Assembly: GCA_023653785.1 (NCBI GenBank)
Contig: JAMKCH010058544.1
Location: 62,001 to 126,000 of the forward strand
Reading direction: 5' to 3'
DNA length: 64,000 nt
Source: Ophioderma brevispina
Lineage: Eukaryota; Echinodermata; Ophiuroidea; Amphilepidida; Ophiodermatidae
Position numbers and translations under genes: made by a program. The notes under the pieces were generated by a model, which was not told the origin of the DNA, did not search any database, and saw only the letters and a program-made list of their open reading frames with translations. Of this stretch, positions 48,720 to 58,998 are shown in pieces (the stretch's first letter is position 1; every line of letters begins with the position of its first letter).

Positions 48720-50263
48720 TAATCCATATCGCCTTTCGTTCACGATCAGATGCTTTAATTCATGGGTTCAAGAAAAAGTAAAGCGGGCGTCGAGTGTTAA
48801 TATTTAGAACAGCATAGCTGTTCGAAATGTTAACACCTGCTATTCTAATGTTAACACTATTGGCCGTTTGAACACTTAATTACGCGTCCGGTGTCCGACT
48901 TATTCACAGTGAAGATAAATGTGTCACTCTGAATGAGCCATGCAAGGGACAGCAGCGCTTTACAATCTAGTCAAAATTTTCACTCCAAATAAATGAAATG
49001 ACCTTCTATTTTAGAGTAATTTTACGCTTAGGGTGCAGAAATATATAGCTATTACATACATAAATACGTAAGAGAGAAGAAAATCATAAAATTAAGGTAA
49101 GAAAATTGAACAAAAAGTAGGTAAATTAACACAATAAGCATGAAAATATTACATACTTAGTTGGCGTCTTGCGAGTGAAACAGATCATTGCAATCATTTA
49201 CTTAATTTTTCACGAGCATCTGGCACGGTTCCCACTAATTCCCAAAAGGCTGATGCTTTATAAGACGTTCTCCCGGTTTGTAGGTAATCACATGATGATA
49301 AATATATGCCGTTCGTGTCAAGCTCAATATCACATTTAATGTAATTAATAATGCCTATAATTGAAGATTTGCGGAAACCCCGTATGCATAACGGTAATGA
49401 GCTGCCTAAGGGGTAGTCTTATTAGTATTATATTTTTGTGGCGAGATAAATTGGGAGTCTGTAATGATGCATATGACCTTCCTGTAGCATACTTCATCGT
49501 AGGTTTCGCACTGATTTGTTTAGACACACTGACAAAGTGGCTCGTCGATATCTACTGTAAGAAGAGAGGCTTTAATTACAATTAGCTAGTTAAAAGAAAG
49601 TTCGGTGAAACCAGAACCGAGACTCTCAAGATGGGCTCATTCGAATATTGAAAGATCGGTTTTAGCCCGCTAATGATTTTAGCTTATACCTAGGCCGGTT
49701 TGGTTTCAAGCTTCGGATGTACATCTATATGATACTTGGCATGTGCTGACTATTTTTATCTCTGGCTCCCAAGGAGCAATTGTATCATTCAACAGAAACC
49801 GGAGTTGCTAACTCGCAGTTAACCAGGGGGGCCCCCTTGTCACAGTAGGGGACAGAGGAAAGAAATGGGATTTTTCCAGAATCTGCAACCACTCGACTGT
49901 CGACCATCTAAACTGTGTTTCTTCCCCCTATTGGGATTTGTATATTTATCCACCTGACCAGCCGATTGATGCGAATTGAAATCTATTACGTAGATTGTAA
50001 CATGATGTACAATTTCTTGACGCTAATAGCTAAACATTCTAGAGGTGCACTAACATCTCCCGAGGTTTAAACTAGTCGATACTAATTACTGAGCTGTTCC
50101 CCGGTTGGCTGTCGTAGTCTTTAATTTAACGATACCTTCCTAGCAATCGGATCGACTGTGTTGAGTACAAACACCACTTTTGCACGAGGGATTACACACT
50201 TTATATGCTGCAATCTATTCCTCGCGAAGATTAAGTAACTGTTCATTGTGACCAGATTAAACA
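48720..50263. other. Intergenic DNA upstream of the second Ig gene
   Basis: GTGTTAA/TTAACA words cluster at 48790-48890, as at 240-605. The 74-codon ORF at 49361-49585 contains a hydrophobic stretch but no recognisable family. The promoter of the plus-strand receptor must lie here, but no core element is certain. Confidence 0.35.
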
Positions 50264-51483
50264 ATGGAAGTTGTCAGACATCAGGTTTTCATGTTGCTTT
50301 TCAGAGTTCTCTTGTTGCTAACGATCTTTGAGAATAGTACTTTATTTGCCGAACCAGTTGTTCGAGTGAGCGGTCCCGTTAATCCTGTCAAGACCGGAGG
50401 GATTTTATCCGTTCATTGTCAAATTTGGAACATAAATGAAGGCGACGAAGGAGTGACCATCTCTCGCCAGTTGCACGGAGAAACCAAAAGCGGTCGAATT
50501 TCATGGAATGAGGATGTTCTTTCTTCGTGGAGGATTCGAGTATTCGTAGCAGTAAGGCAGCTCGAAGATGGAAATCAACCGTTTATTTTTTATCAATCAT
50601 TGACGTTACGAAGGACGACGAAGGCGATTATAGTTGCAAAGTGATAAGTACAGAAGATACCTTGACAGAAGTTGCCGTTGACTCCATCAGCATTGTCATC
50701 TTATTCTTCCCAGAGGAGATATTTCCGCAATGCGATCATCAGCAGAAACTAAACCGTATTTCGCAGCGGAACAAAGATTATATTAACTGCAGCTCTAATG
50801 CCGGAAATCCAGTTGTTGACCTCACTTGGATTCGTACCGGAACCGGTTCGTGTTCCTAAGACAGAACAAACGACACAACGTGGCGTAACATTCTCGGTTT
50901 TAAATCTGCGACCAACTCTTGAAGATTCAGAAACGATGTTCATATGTCAGGCAAGCAGTGTGGCATTCCAAACCTTGTCAAATCTTGCCATGTCGGCCCA
51001 ATTTATGTGTTACCTTCGGCATTGACACCTCGACCGAACCAGGATAATGTATCGTCGCCGAAAGACACAATCATCATTTATGTTTCCAGAACTAGGATCA
51101 ACTGCAACGTCAAAGAATGACATAAACACCCCGCGGTTGGGAGAAAGCTCGTCATCAAAATGCGACGAGATGTGTTCCGTATTAAACTCTCCGGTCCTTT
51201 ACTGGATTCTGCCTGTAAGACGGCTTTCGGCATTTATCTTCTTCGCCATAGGTGTAACATTGCTGTTTAAAATTTGTCGTATATCAGCGACTCAGAAAAT
51301 GAGACCAATTTAAACATGTTGCAAACTGAAGATATTTACGTAGATCTCGATGGGCGAATGGACGAAAATCGTGTTTATATGACACTAGAAAAGCCCGCTA
51401 AAACTGTTGTAGTTACCAATGACATTTCAATTGAACCCGAGGGAACATACACAAGGACTCCGACTGTTCCTAGAATTCATTGA
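50264..51483 (+). pseudogene. Second two-Ig-domain receptor paralogue with ITAM-like tail (frameshifted)
   Basis: About 400 codons in alternating frames, with at least five frame changes (near 50595, 50850, 50985, 51110 and 51290). Signal peptide: VFMLLFRVLLLLTIF. Ig domain 1 has SVHCQ and DEGDYSC; the core Trp position is Ile (VTISR), as in the 36-37 kb paralogue. Ig domain 2 has PQCDH, INCSS, DLTWIR and MFICQASSVAF. The stalk is followed by a membrane span near 51200-51285 (VLYWIL...FIFFAIGVTLLF) with two Arg inside, possibly another lesion. The tail carries YVDL and YMTL nine residues apart in DIYVDLDGRMDENRVYMTLE. It diverges from the paralogue across 12.7 kb. The lesions may be real decay or uncorrected read errors. 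No intron is seen. Confidence 0.85.
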
Positions 51484-52237
51484 AATGTTAAAATTGGTTA
51501 GGAACTCTTGTTCATAAAGTTTGTATTCATGTTGACAGTTATTTTTAAACGTTTGTAATTTGTATAATTTTTACACAAGCAAGTGAAATACGTAGATCCG
51601 AAGTTTTTCGGACAACCCAATTTCCGGTTCTCAGATTTAGAAAATGCTCAGAACTCAGTTCCATTTCAAATGAAAGAAGTTAGTTTTACCGTTATTAAAA
51701 TTTCTCTATGGCATTTAGTGTTTAAATTTACCTTGATAATTTTTGAAATCACCCACACCAGCTGATGGCACTTTGTACTCTGCAATGTGATTAGGGCTAA
51801 TGGGTCACCCCTGTGTGGAATGCCAAAGTTTTGAAAGATGAAAAGCGAACAATAATACGGTCGACATGTTCACCCGCGAGTGGGAAATCGAGTTGTCCGA
51901 AATTCATTCCCTCAATACAATAGGAGATAGAAACCGTGAATCCACGTACTGAAAATTCTTTAAAACTAGGCGTCGCAGGTCGGGTAAACATCGATGTACA
52001 CTTGACCCGCAATCCAAGTCGAATCTTGTTTGTGCCGAGCGGTCCCAGTGTTAAAACCTCCAGGTTCAAAATTAGATTTCCGAACAGAACTCTCTAAAAC
52101 AAACTAAATTTGTAACAAAAAACCAAATGTGATAAAAATAACAATAATAAATTAATAATGTTGCATGGTAGATATTCTGATACGATATTTGGCTTCAGAG
52201 AAGTATCTTCTATTGTATAGAAACCCCATGCCTTACT
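51484..52237. other. Anonymous DNA downstream of the second Ig gene
   Basis: No polyadenylation signal is certain. Small ORFs on both strands have no recognisable domain. Confidence 0.35.
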
Positions 52238-52653
52238 TTAAAGGGGGGATTTCGGTAGACGTTTCATATAGAAGTCCCATTGATGCAAATGAGGTATTGC
52301 CATTCATTCCGTCAAGCGCTACTGCACAACGTCATACAGTGCATGACGGAATCAAATGTTGAGATTTTACATGATCTGATCCGTTGGCCTACAGTATTAT
52401 GTGGGCCTTATATTGCGTGCAGATCTGATCTACTCTTAAAGAAATTTTGATATTTTTTGGTATTATTTTCTGTTCGTAAACGAACAGAAATTACAACATA
52501 GTGGCCTTTGGAGCACCATGATACGTACATTTGTTCATAACATCAAACAACACTCAGAATCAACTGAATTTTGGCAATAACATTTCTTTGAGGATATCTA
52601 ATTAAACCCGAAAACAAAAATTGGGGTTCTAGATTCATGAAATGCACCTTTAA
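52238..52653. mobile_element. TTAA-type MITE, family 3, copy 1
   Basis: TTAA then AGGGGGGATTTCGGTAG on the left; CATGAAATGCACCT then TTAA on the right. The TIRs are short and diverged. A strong hairpin (TTTCTGTTCG, loop TAAA, CGAACAGAAA) lies at 52467-52490. It matches 53207-53530 internally. Confidence 0.7.
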
Positions 52654-53206
52654 AAAATTGAACTTTGAGTCTGCAGGGCGTTTCATGTTCGACCATTATT
52701 TGCATATTATAGGAGGTTTGACACTAGTGCCCAGATTGCACGTAGTAAGTTTTGATTTCAAAGGATAAAAGCACATAGGCTAGTTTTGGCCCGGCTACGA
52801 AGGACATTTTATACCTTTTGTGAAACGAGGGGAGTGATTGGTGTATAAATACTCTGTTCACATATAGTTGAGAAAGACGCCACTTCCAGAACTAAAGCGT
52901 ATACCATGTACGCACAGATACGTAGGAAGGCGTCACATTTGATACGTGAAAGAGGTGCCATGTCACGTTTAACGTCATGCCTTGTAGAATATTAATAACT
53001 CATATGGAATTACAAAAGTACTAGATTGCTATCAACTTGTTTTGAAATTAAATTACTGAGAATTGTTTGTAAAAAATTTCATTGTTTCCGGCCGTGTATC
53101 TGTGTAAACGATAAAATAACATCGCTTGTTACGAGTGTGGCATTACCAACAACGGACAATGTAACAAAAAAGGAAAGCTACCAAAGTCAAGTTAGTCAAC
53201 CTCATA

Positions 53207-53530
53207 TTAAAGGGGCATTTCGTGATCCACAGCCTCGTCTCCCCGACTTAACTAAAAAAAGTTGAGATTTTTATATCATCTGAACCGTTGCCGAAAGTAT
53301 GTGTGCAAATTCCATCTACTCTGCAGGAAATTTGTAATTTTGTATTGTCTGTCCGTAAACGGACAGAAATTACAACACAGTTCTCTGTGAAAATTTTGCG
53401 CGTAACATCAAAACGCACCGTCGCAATCAACTGAAACTTTTGAAATAACCTTTTCTCGGTGATATCTAGGGAACCATGTACACAAAATTGAGGTGCTAGA
53501 ATCACGAATATGAAAAATGTGCATTTTTCT
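53207..53530. mobile_element. TTAA-type MITE, family 3, copy 2
   Basis: TTAA then AGGGGCATTTCGTGATCC on the left. The right end (GAAAAATGTGCATTTTTC) is decayed and lacks TTAA. The interior shares GTTGAGATTTT, CATCTACTCT, the hairpin at 53348-53367 and AAATTACAACACA with copy 1. Confidence 0.7.
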
Positions 53531-54457
53531 ATAGTTTTGTCCGCCCAGAAGTGAAGAGGAATGTAATGGCTTTCACGCAGTGTTTAACCCTCGTCTAATC
53601 AGGCCATTTTTCTAACATAAATATGTGTTGGGGGAGGGGTGCAATCCCCATAAATTTGAAATACCTCTATGAACTTCTTTTGGTATCATTAGACAGCTAT
53701 GGGTCTCCGCTATCCAGTTATACCACAATAAGTGCCAACATTCCTAGAACATTGCTTCTATGAAGTCATATAAATGCACGGCGCCCTCCAAAAATTTGGT
53801 GAAGTTTTGTGTCAATTATATGAATTTTAGCTACAAATAAAAAAAAACGATCACTTTTACCGGATTTCTTTTACCAAAATAAGAAGGGAAAACACAAATT
53901 TAAACTTAAAATGAAGTTTTAGCGCATATTTAAACTGATTTTAAGGGTAAGAACAATCTTACGGTGAACTAATTTACAACATAAAGTACCGTGCAGAGGA
54001 TTTAACCAACTCCCCACACCTCAACTTTGGCGGCTTAACCTACCCCAGTAAGGCGGTGGGTCCGAATTGTTTTCGCTAAAATGTGCGAAAAGGATTTAAA
54101 AACGATTACCTTAAATTTTGCGACACAATCGCGCATTTTTTGCACCGGCTGAAAGACTCGTGGGGGGGGGGGGCGGCGTGTGCGATACCCGGATAAAATA
54201 GCTGTGCGAAAATATTTGCGTAAAAAAACAACGGTGAAAAGTGATGATGTCACTGTGTACTTGGATGAGGTTACTGTATATACTTAGGATCGGATAAGGT
54301 TACTATGGTTACCGTGTACTCCCGGCGTATACTTGAGTTAAGTTCGAATATTGAAGTAAAAACAAAACAAAACCGATATTTCATGATTTTTAGCACCTTT
54401 TTTGTAGGCCGCCAGCATAGCAAGCAGGAAAACTTTGCATTCCGTTGTGCGTGTGTG
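53531..54457. other. Anonymous intergenic DNA with degenerate repeat
   Basis: AACCCTCGTCTA at 53587 and loose similarity around 53690-53790 (GCTATGGGTCTCC, CCAACATTCCTAG) are shared with 61300-61660. This suggests an old dispersed repeat. A G-run lies near 54163. No gene. Confidence 0.35.
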
Positions 54458-54985
54458 TAGTGGCGTACTTAAGGATTTTGATATTGGGAAGGTATATGTG
54501 TCGCATCTGAACCGACAGAAAACGGGCGGGGTCCAGGGGTCCGCATAAGGGTCCGAAGGAGGGTCCCGGGTCGAAGCCCAAGTGAGGGTCCGGGGGAAAA
54601 TCCCGGGGCAAATCTCCCTGAAAATTTTGGGTTTTATATTAATGTCTTCTGAGGGCTTGCACGATTTTGTAAAATTTACTTGTCGCGCGCTGACCATTGA
54701 ACTTTAAACCTATACTTTTGCCGGCATCATGTGTGGCAGGGGATATAGTCCTCTTGACTCACAGTCCGCCTACAATGGTGAGGAATTGGGCAATCGATTC
54801 AGTTGACTCTTCACGCAACATTAGTTTCACGCTTTATTCCGTTGTCGTCTTTTGAGCCCGGACTATGGTTCCGTGCCGGATCATATCTCTTTTTACACCA
54901 GCCTGCAAGCAGCGTGACCTGAATTCTTCAAGTGAACCAACAGGCTCATCTTAACGGGCGAAAGCCCTCTCTGGCTACGCCACTG
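54458..54985. mobile_element. hAT-like non-autonomous element in a GT tract
   Basis: The left end TAGTGGCGTAC and the inverted right end CAGTGGCGTAGCCAG share an AGTGGCGTA core, typical of widespread hAT-type termini. It is flanked by GTGTGTGT on both sides, consistent with an 8 bp target duplication in a GT repeat, though the repeat makes that uncertain. The interior is GC-rich (GGGTCCGGGGG words) and non-coding. Confidence 0.55.
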
Positions 54986-55006
54986 TGTGTGTGTGTGTGT
55001 GTGTAT
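54986..55006. repeat. GT microsatellite
   Basis: (TG)n of about 20 bases directly after the hAT-like right end. Confidence 0.85.
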
Positions 55007-56530
55007 GTTAAGTGGTGTCACTGAAGTGTTTCTTATGCAGCGGCCCACTTATATTCATTGCATTATTGTCATGAGTAAATTAAATTCACCCCTGACAAAA
55101 GTGCTAGTAGGAGAAACCATGAACAACTGAGAGGACAGACAAAACACAACAAGTTGACCATGTTATAATGATATCTCATGAGTTCATTTCAATTTATTAT
55201 AAAAAAAAAACAATAGTGTACACCACTGAACTATGGTTTACATGTATTCCCAAAGGATGTTCTAAGTTTAAGCTATTGTTGGTACCATATGTCTAAGGTT
55301 TCACTTTGAGTTTGCTTGAATCGCATGGGTAAAACATCTCTTAAAAATATCACAAGTTCTCTATAAGTCAATTCCCAAAAACATTCTCAGAGATCTCTGG
55401 AAATTTATTTGTATGCATACATTTGTGTTCATGTGAGCTCACAAGGATACAGTTCAAAAGGAGTTTCAAGTCGCTCATCAGACAGAAGATGTCGGACGAC
55501 TGTCGGACGTTAGGCCTGCAACTGTCATGAGCATCAGTCACGGTTGGTAAACACAAGACGTCTCCACTCACAAGTTTGAACCACAGGATTAATACGGACG
55601 AGAGTTCTCTTTTCAAGAGATCTACCAATTCAGTTTGGCGGAAAACACGGCAGATCCAGGCACCAAGAACCACTATCCAAAGGAATCGCTTTCAGCTGTG
55701 CTGTGTACACTGGCTTAGAAGCTAGGCGCATTTTAGAAACTACTGAGCTAAGTTTCCTGACTAAAAATGCAGAAGCAGCAGCTCTGTTGCAGAATCACAA
55801 TTATGGACATACAGGTGGCCTATAATTTGGAAAAGTTTGTCACAATCACCAAACCTTAATAAAATTGGTTAACTTTTGAATCTCTAACCAGGATCCAAAA
55901 GGGCACATCTTACTCTGTTGATGTGGTGTAATAGACTGCACTGAATCAAGGAGTGCAACACTGATAGTGTTTTACACAAAGGATCATTGATTTATAAATC
56001 AATGCACTAAGCACCTTATGCATGGTACTTGAAGGAGTAGCACAATAACTTAGTTAAAATTATGCATGTAAAATCCACACAGCCAATCAAGTTACCCAAC
56101 TATGGAGGGAAAAACTTTGGCTAAAGTTAGGAAAAACTTTTTATATGTGACAATTATAGTGAGCGCGAAAGCCGAGAACCGCGAAATTCGAGTTAGTTTA
56201 TGATTCAGAATTTACTATCGGATTTCAGTTGATATTGATGATGCTTGACTCGTATAGTGTTATATGATAGGCCACAGGCAATTTCGAATTTCTTGCCGAG
56301 AAAATCGAATATGCACGTAGGATTTGGCTCAAAGAATTAGTTAGGTGAACGATTCAGATAACTCTTTCAAATTCTGTGGTCCCTGAAATTTCGCTTTAAT
56401 CGCTTCTAGACCTCCTTGTACACGACTATTTTTTTTCAAAAGTACCAAAACCTTGCATTTTCATGCCCATAGTCGGAACCAGCGTAAAATTGCATTCAAA
56501 TGAGTCCAAACAAGCCTAGTCTTATTACGA
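55007..56530. other. Anonymous intergenic DNA
   Basis: A 101-codon minus-strand ORF (55368-55673) is open but has no recognised domain. No gene can be supported. Confidence 0.35.
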
Positions 56531-57935
56531 CCTGCAGGTCATTTGGGAAGCCATCTCAAAACCCATAGACTTATTTCTTTAATCTATACAGAATAATATT
56601 ATGTCAGAATGGTAAAGGTAAATTTGAACTACTCGTTGAATTCATTTGGTATGATTATACACTGCTCTCATAACAATGTTGTCGTAAAATTGAGCCGAAT
56701 GCGAAAACTGTTGGGTTTATGTACATGTATTTTCCGTGGGAAAACGTTGTTTTAAGTACATCTGTTATTTAAATCATTGCACTTGATTTTAACCAAGCAC
56801 ACATATTTTAAATATCAAATAATATTTTTTCAACACTAATTACTTTTCCCTTATCAAAACACCTACTTGTTACAACCTAGCTTTCATTATAGCATGGAGA
56901 AATGATGAGTAAATGAATTCATTTATGTGATTCTTTTGGTAATAATGCACTGTCGCTTGAACCATTATGTTGGGGTGTTTGCGGGGTATATTGATTTAAT
57001 TTCAATTTTTTAAAGTGGATGTTTGATCACCTATTTTGAGAAAATTATAGAATGATGTTTATGTTTGTGGCGCCCCCTGTTGGTGTAAAAGAGAATGTTT
57101 GAAAAACTGACAGACAAAACCCCCTAAACTTTGCATGGGGAAATTTCATTTTTTGCTGTAACTTTTGTTTTAAATTAAATAATACCAACCTTCTTATTAT
57201 AAGCATGCTTGCTAATGCTACCAGCTGTATATTGTGATCGAAGGTTATGCAAGTAATTTATGACCAAAAATTTGTGATCTGTCACAGTAACTACTGAAAT
57301 ATTTTGCCTGCCAGAAAACAACAGAGGGCGTCCTGAATGTCAACATGTGACATCATAAGTTACATCACCTATAGAGTAGCACTGATATAAACATACACGA
57401 CGCAGAACTTGCAGTCATTTGGGAAGCCATCCCAAAACCTATAGACTTATTTCTATAATCTATAATAATAATTTTGTCAGAATGGTAAAGGTTAATTGGA
57501 ACTACTCGTTGAATTCATTTGGTATGATTATACACTGCTATCATAACAATGTTGTTGTAAAATTGAACCGAATGCGAAAACTGTTGGGTTTATGTACATG
57601 TATTTTCCGTGGGAAAACGTTGTTTTAAGTACATCTGTTATTTAAATCATTGCATTTGATTTTAACCAAACACACATATTTTAAATATCAAATAATATTT
57701 TTAAACACTTGCTTTTCCCTTATCAAAACACCCACTTGTTATAACCTAGCTTTCGTTCCAGCATGGAGATAAATGTTGAGTAAATGAATTCATTCTTATG
57801 CGATTCTTTTTGTAATACTCTAGCTTGAACCATTATTTTTGTTGGGGTATAGTGTGGTTATGTAAAAATATAATTTTCGTTAAGTGCTTTGATTTAATTT
57901 CAATTGTTTTGTAAATGGGTAACCTAATTTTAGAA
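56531..57935 (+). repeat. Tandem duplication, ~880 bp offset
   Basis: Block 56531-57051 recurs at 57410-57935 with high similarity over 520 bp. Shared words include CATTTGGGAAGCCATC, GAACTACTCGTTGAATTC and CGAATGCGAAAACTGTTG. The intervening DNA contains the GGCGCC repeat at 57065-57350. ORFs in each copy are short and not preserved. Confidence 0.9.
57065..57350 (+). repeat. Interspersed repeat with GGCGCC(C)CCTGTTGG end, copy 2
   Basis: Reverse-complement partner of 4681-4985. It begins TGTGGCGCCCCCTGTTGG and ends GAGGGCGTCCTGAATGTC. It sits between the two arms of the tandem duplication. Confidence 0.65.
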
Positions 57936-58332
57936 AAAAGAGTAGCACTCAGTAGCGCAACAGGCGGGAGGAAGGAAGGGGCAGGTTACCCCCTCAGTGA
58001 GCGTTGACCTGAAAGAAAAAGCGTGAAAAAATCAGCCCTTAATTTCCTGCTCACTGGGAAATTTTCACTTTCAACCGGGAAAATCTGCCTTAAAACCGGG
58101 AATTGCCCCTCTGAAAAGTGACCCCTTTTACGTCCCTGATAAAAAAACAAAACATTCCTACACGAGGCAGAACTTCATTACTCCATATCACATGTGTGCG
58201 TGTGTGTGAGCTTTTAAAAATGGTTTACTTTTGGAAATGACTCTAAATTGAGAAATGAGAATTTCGAAAAATATAACCAGGAGGTCTGTTCATTGGGGCC
58301 AACGGGTCAGTATTATTTTATTGTATGGTTTC
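57936..58332. other. Anonymous intergenic DNA
   Basis: No gene seen. A short GCGTGTGTGTGAG run lies near 58198. Confidence 0.35.
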
Positions 58333-58998
58333 TTAAAGGCACTATCAGTGAATTGCTAAATAAGAAAATCGGAAAAAATCATCAAAATCTGATTTTTTCA
58401 TGTCTGTAACAATTTTTATAGGCATCTTAACATATCCTACAAGTGATAAGACCAAGAACGGCCTAGTAAGGACAACATTGGATATTTTATTTATTAATGT
58501 CCTTACGTACACTTACTACAGCACGTAATTAAATGGGGATTCATATCTTTGATTATTATTTTATATCAGGCTTCTGAGTGGTGCAAAGAAATATTTGTAT
58601 TGTAGCCTACAGTTTTGGTAAAAGCAATACAATGTTCTTTTTAATATTGTATCGCATCCGGGCATTTTTAGCGAGAGCGACATTATTGAAACACCGTAGA
58701 CTGGGGTGTGATCATAATCATGTTGATCAAGACCCGGATCAAGACTCACCAGTTGGATAATAGTATTGAAAGGTTTTTTCGTATGATACAAGAATATATT
58801 GCACTCGTTAGAAAAATATTCTTGGATCATACTCAAAGCTATTCAACATTATATTAATACTGCTGTTTTCTTCCTTTTCTGTCAATTTTTCAGTTCGAAA
58901 AAAATACAATCATACAGACTTATCCTTCGCTTTTAAGCTATTCCTGCAAATTTCAAATATTTTGACTCTTTCAAGTGAATCATTGATAGTGTCTTTAA
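58333..58998 (+). mobile_element. TTAA-type MITE, family 1, complete copy
   Basis: TTAA, then AGGCACTATCAGTGAATTGC at the left and CATTGATAGTGTCT, then TTAA at the right. The two subterminal regions differ, so orientation can be assigned. This 666 bp copy defines both ends of the family found at 1310-2026 and 28393-34150. Short ORFs in it have no recognisable domain. Confidence 0.85.
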
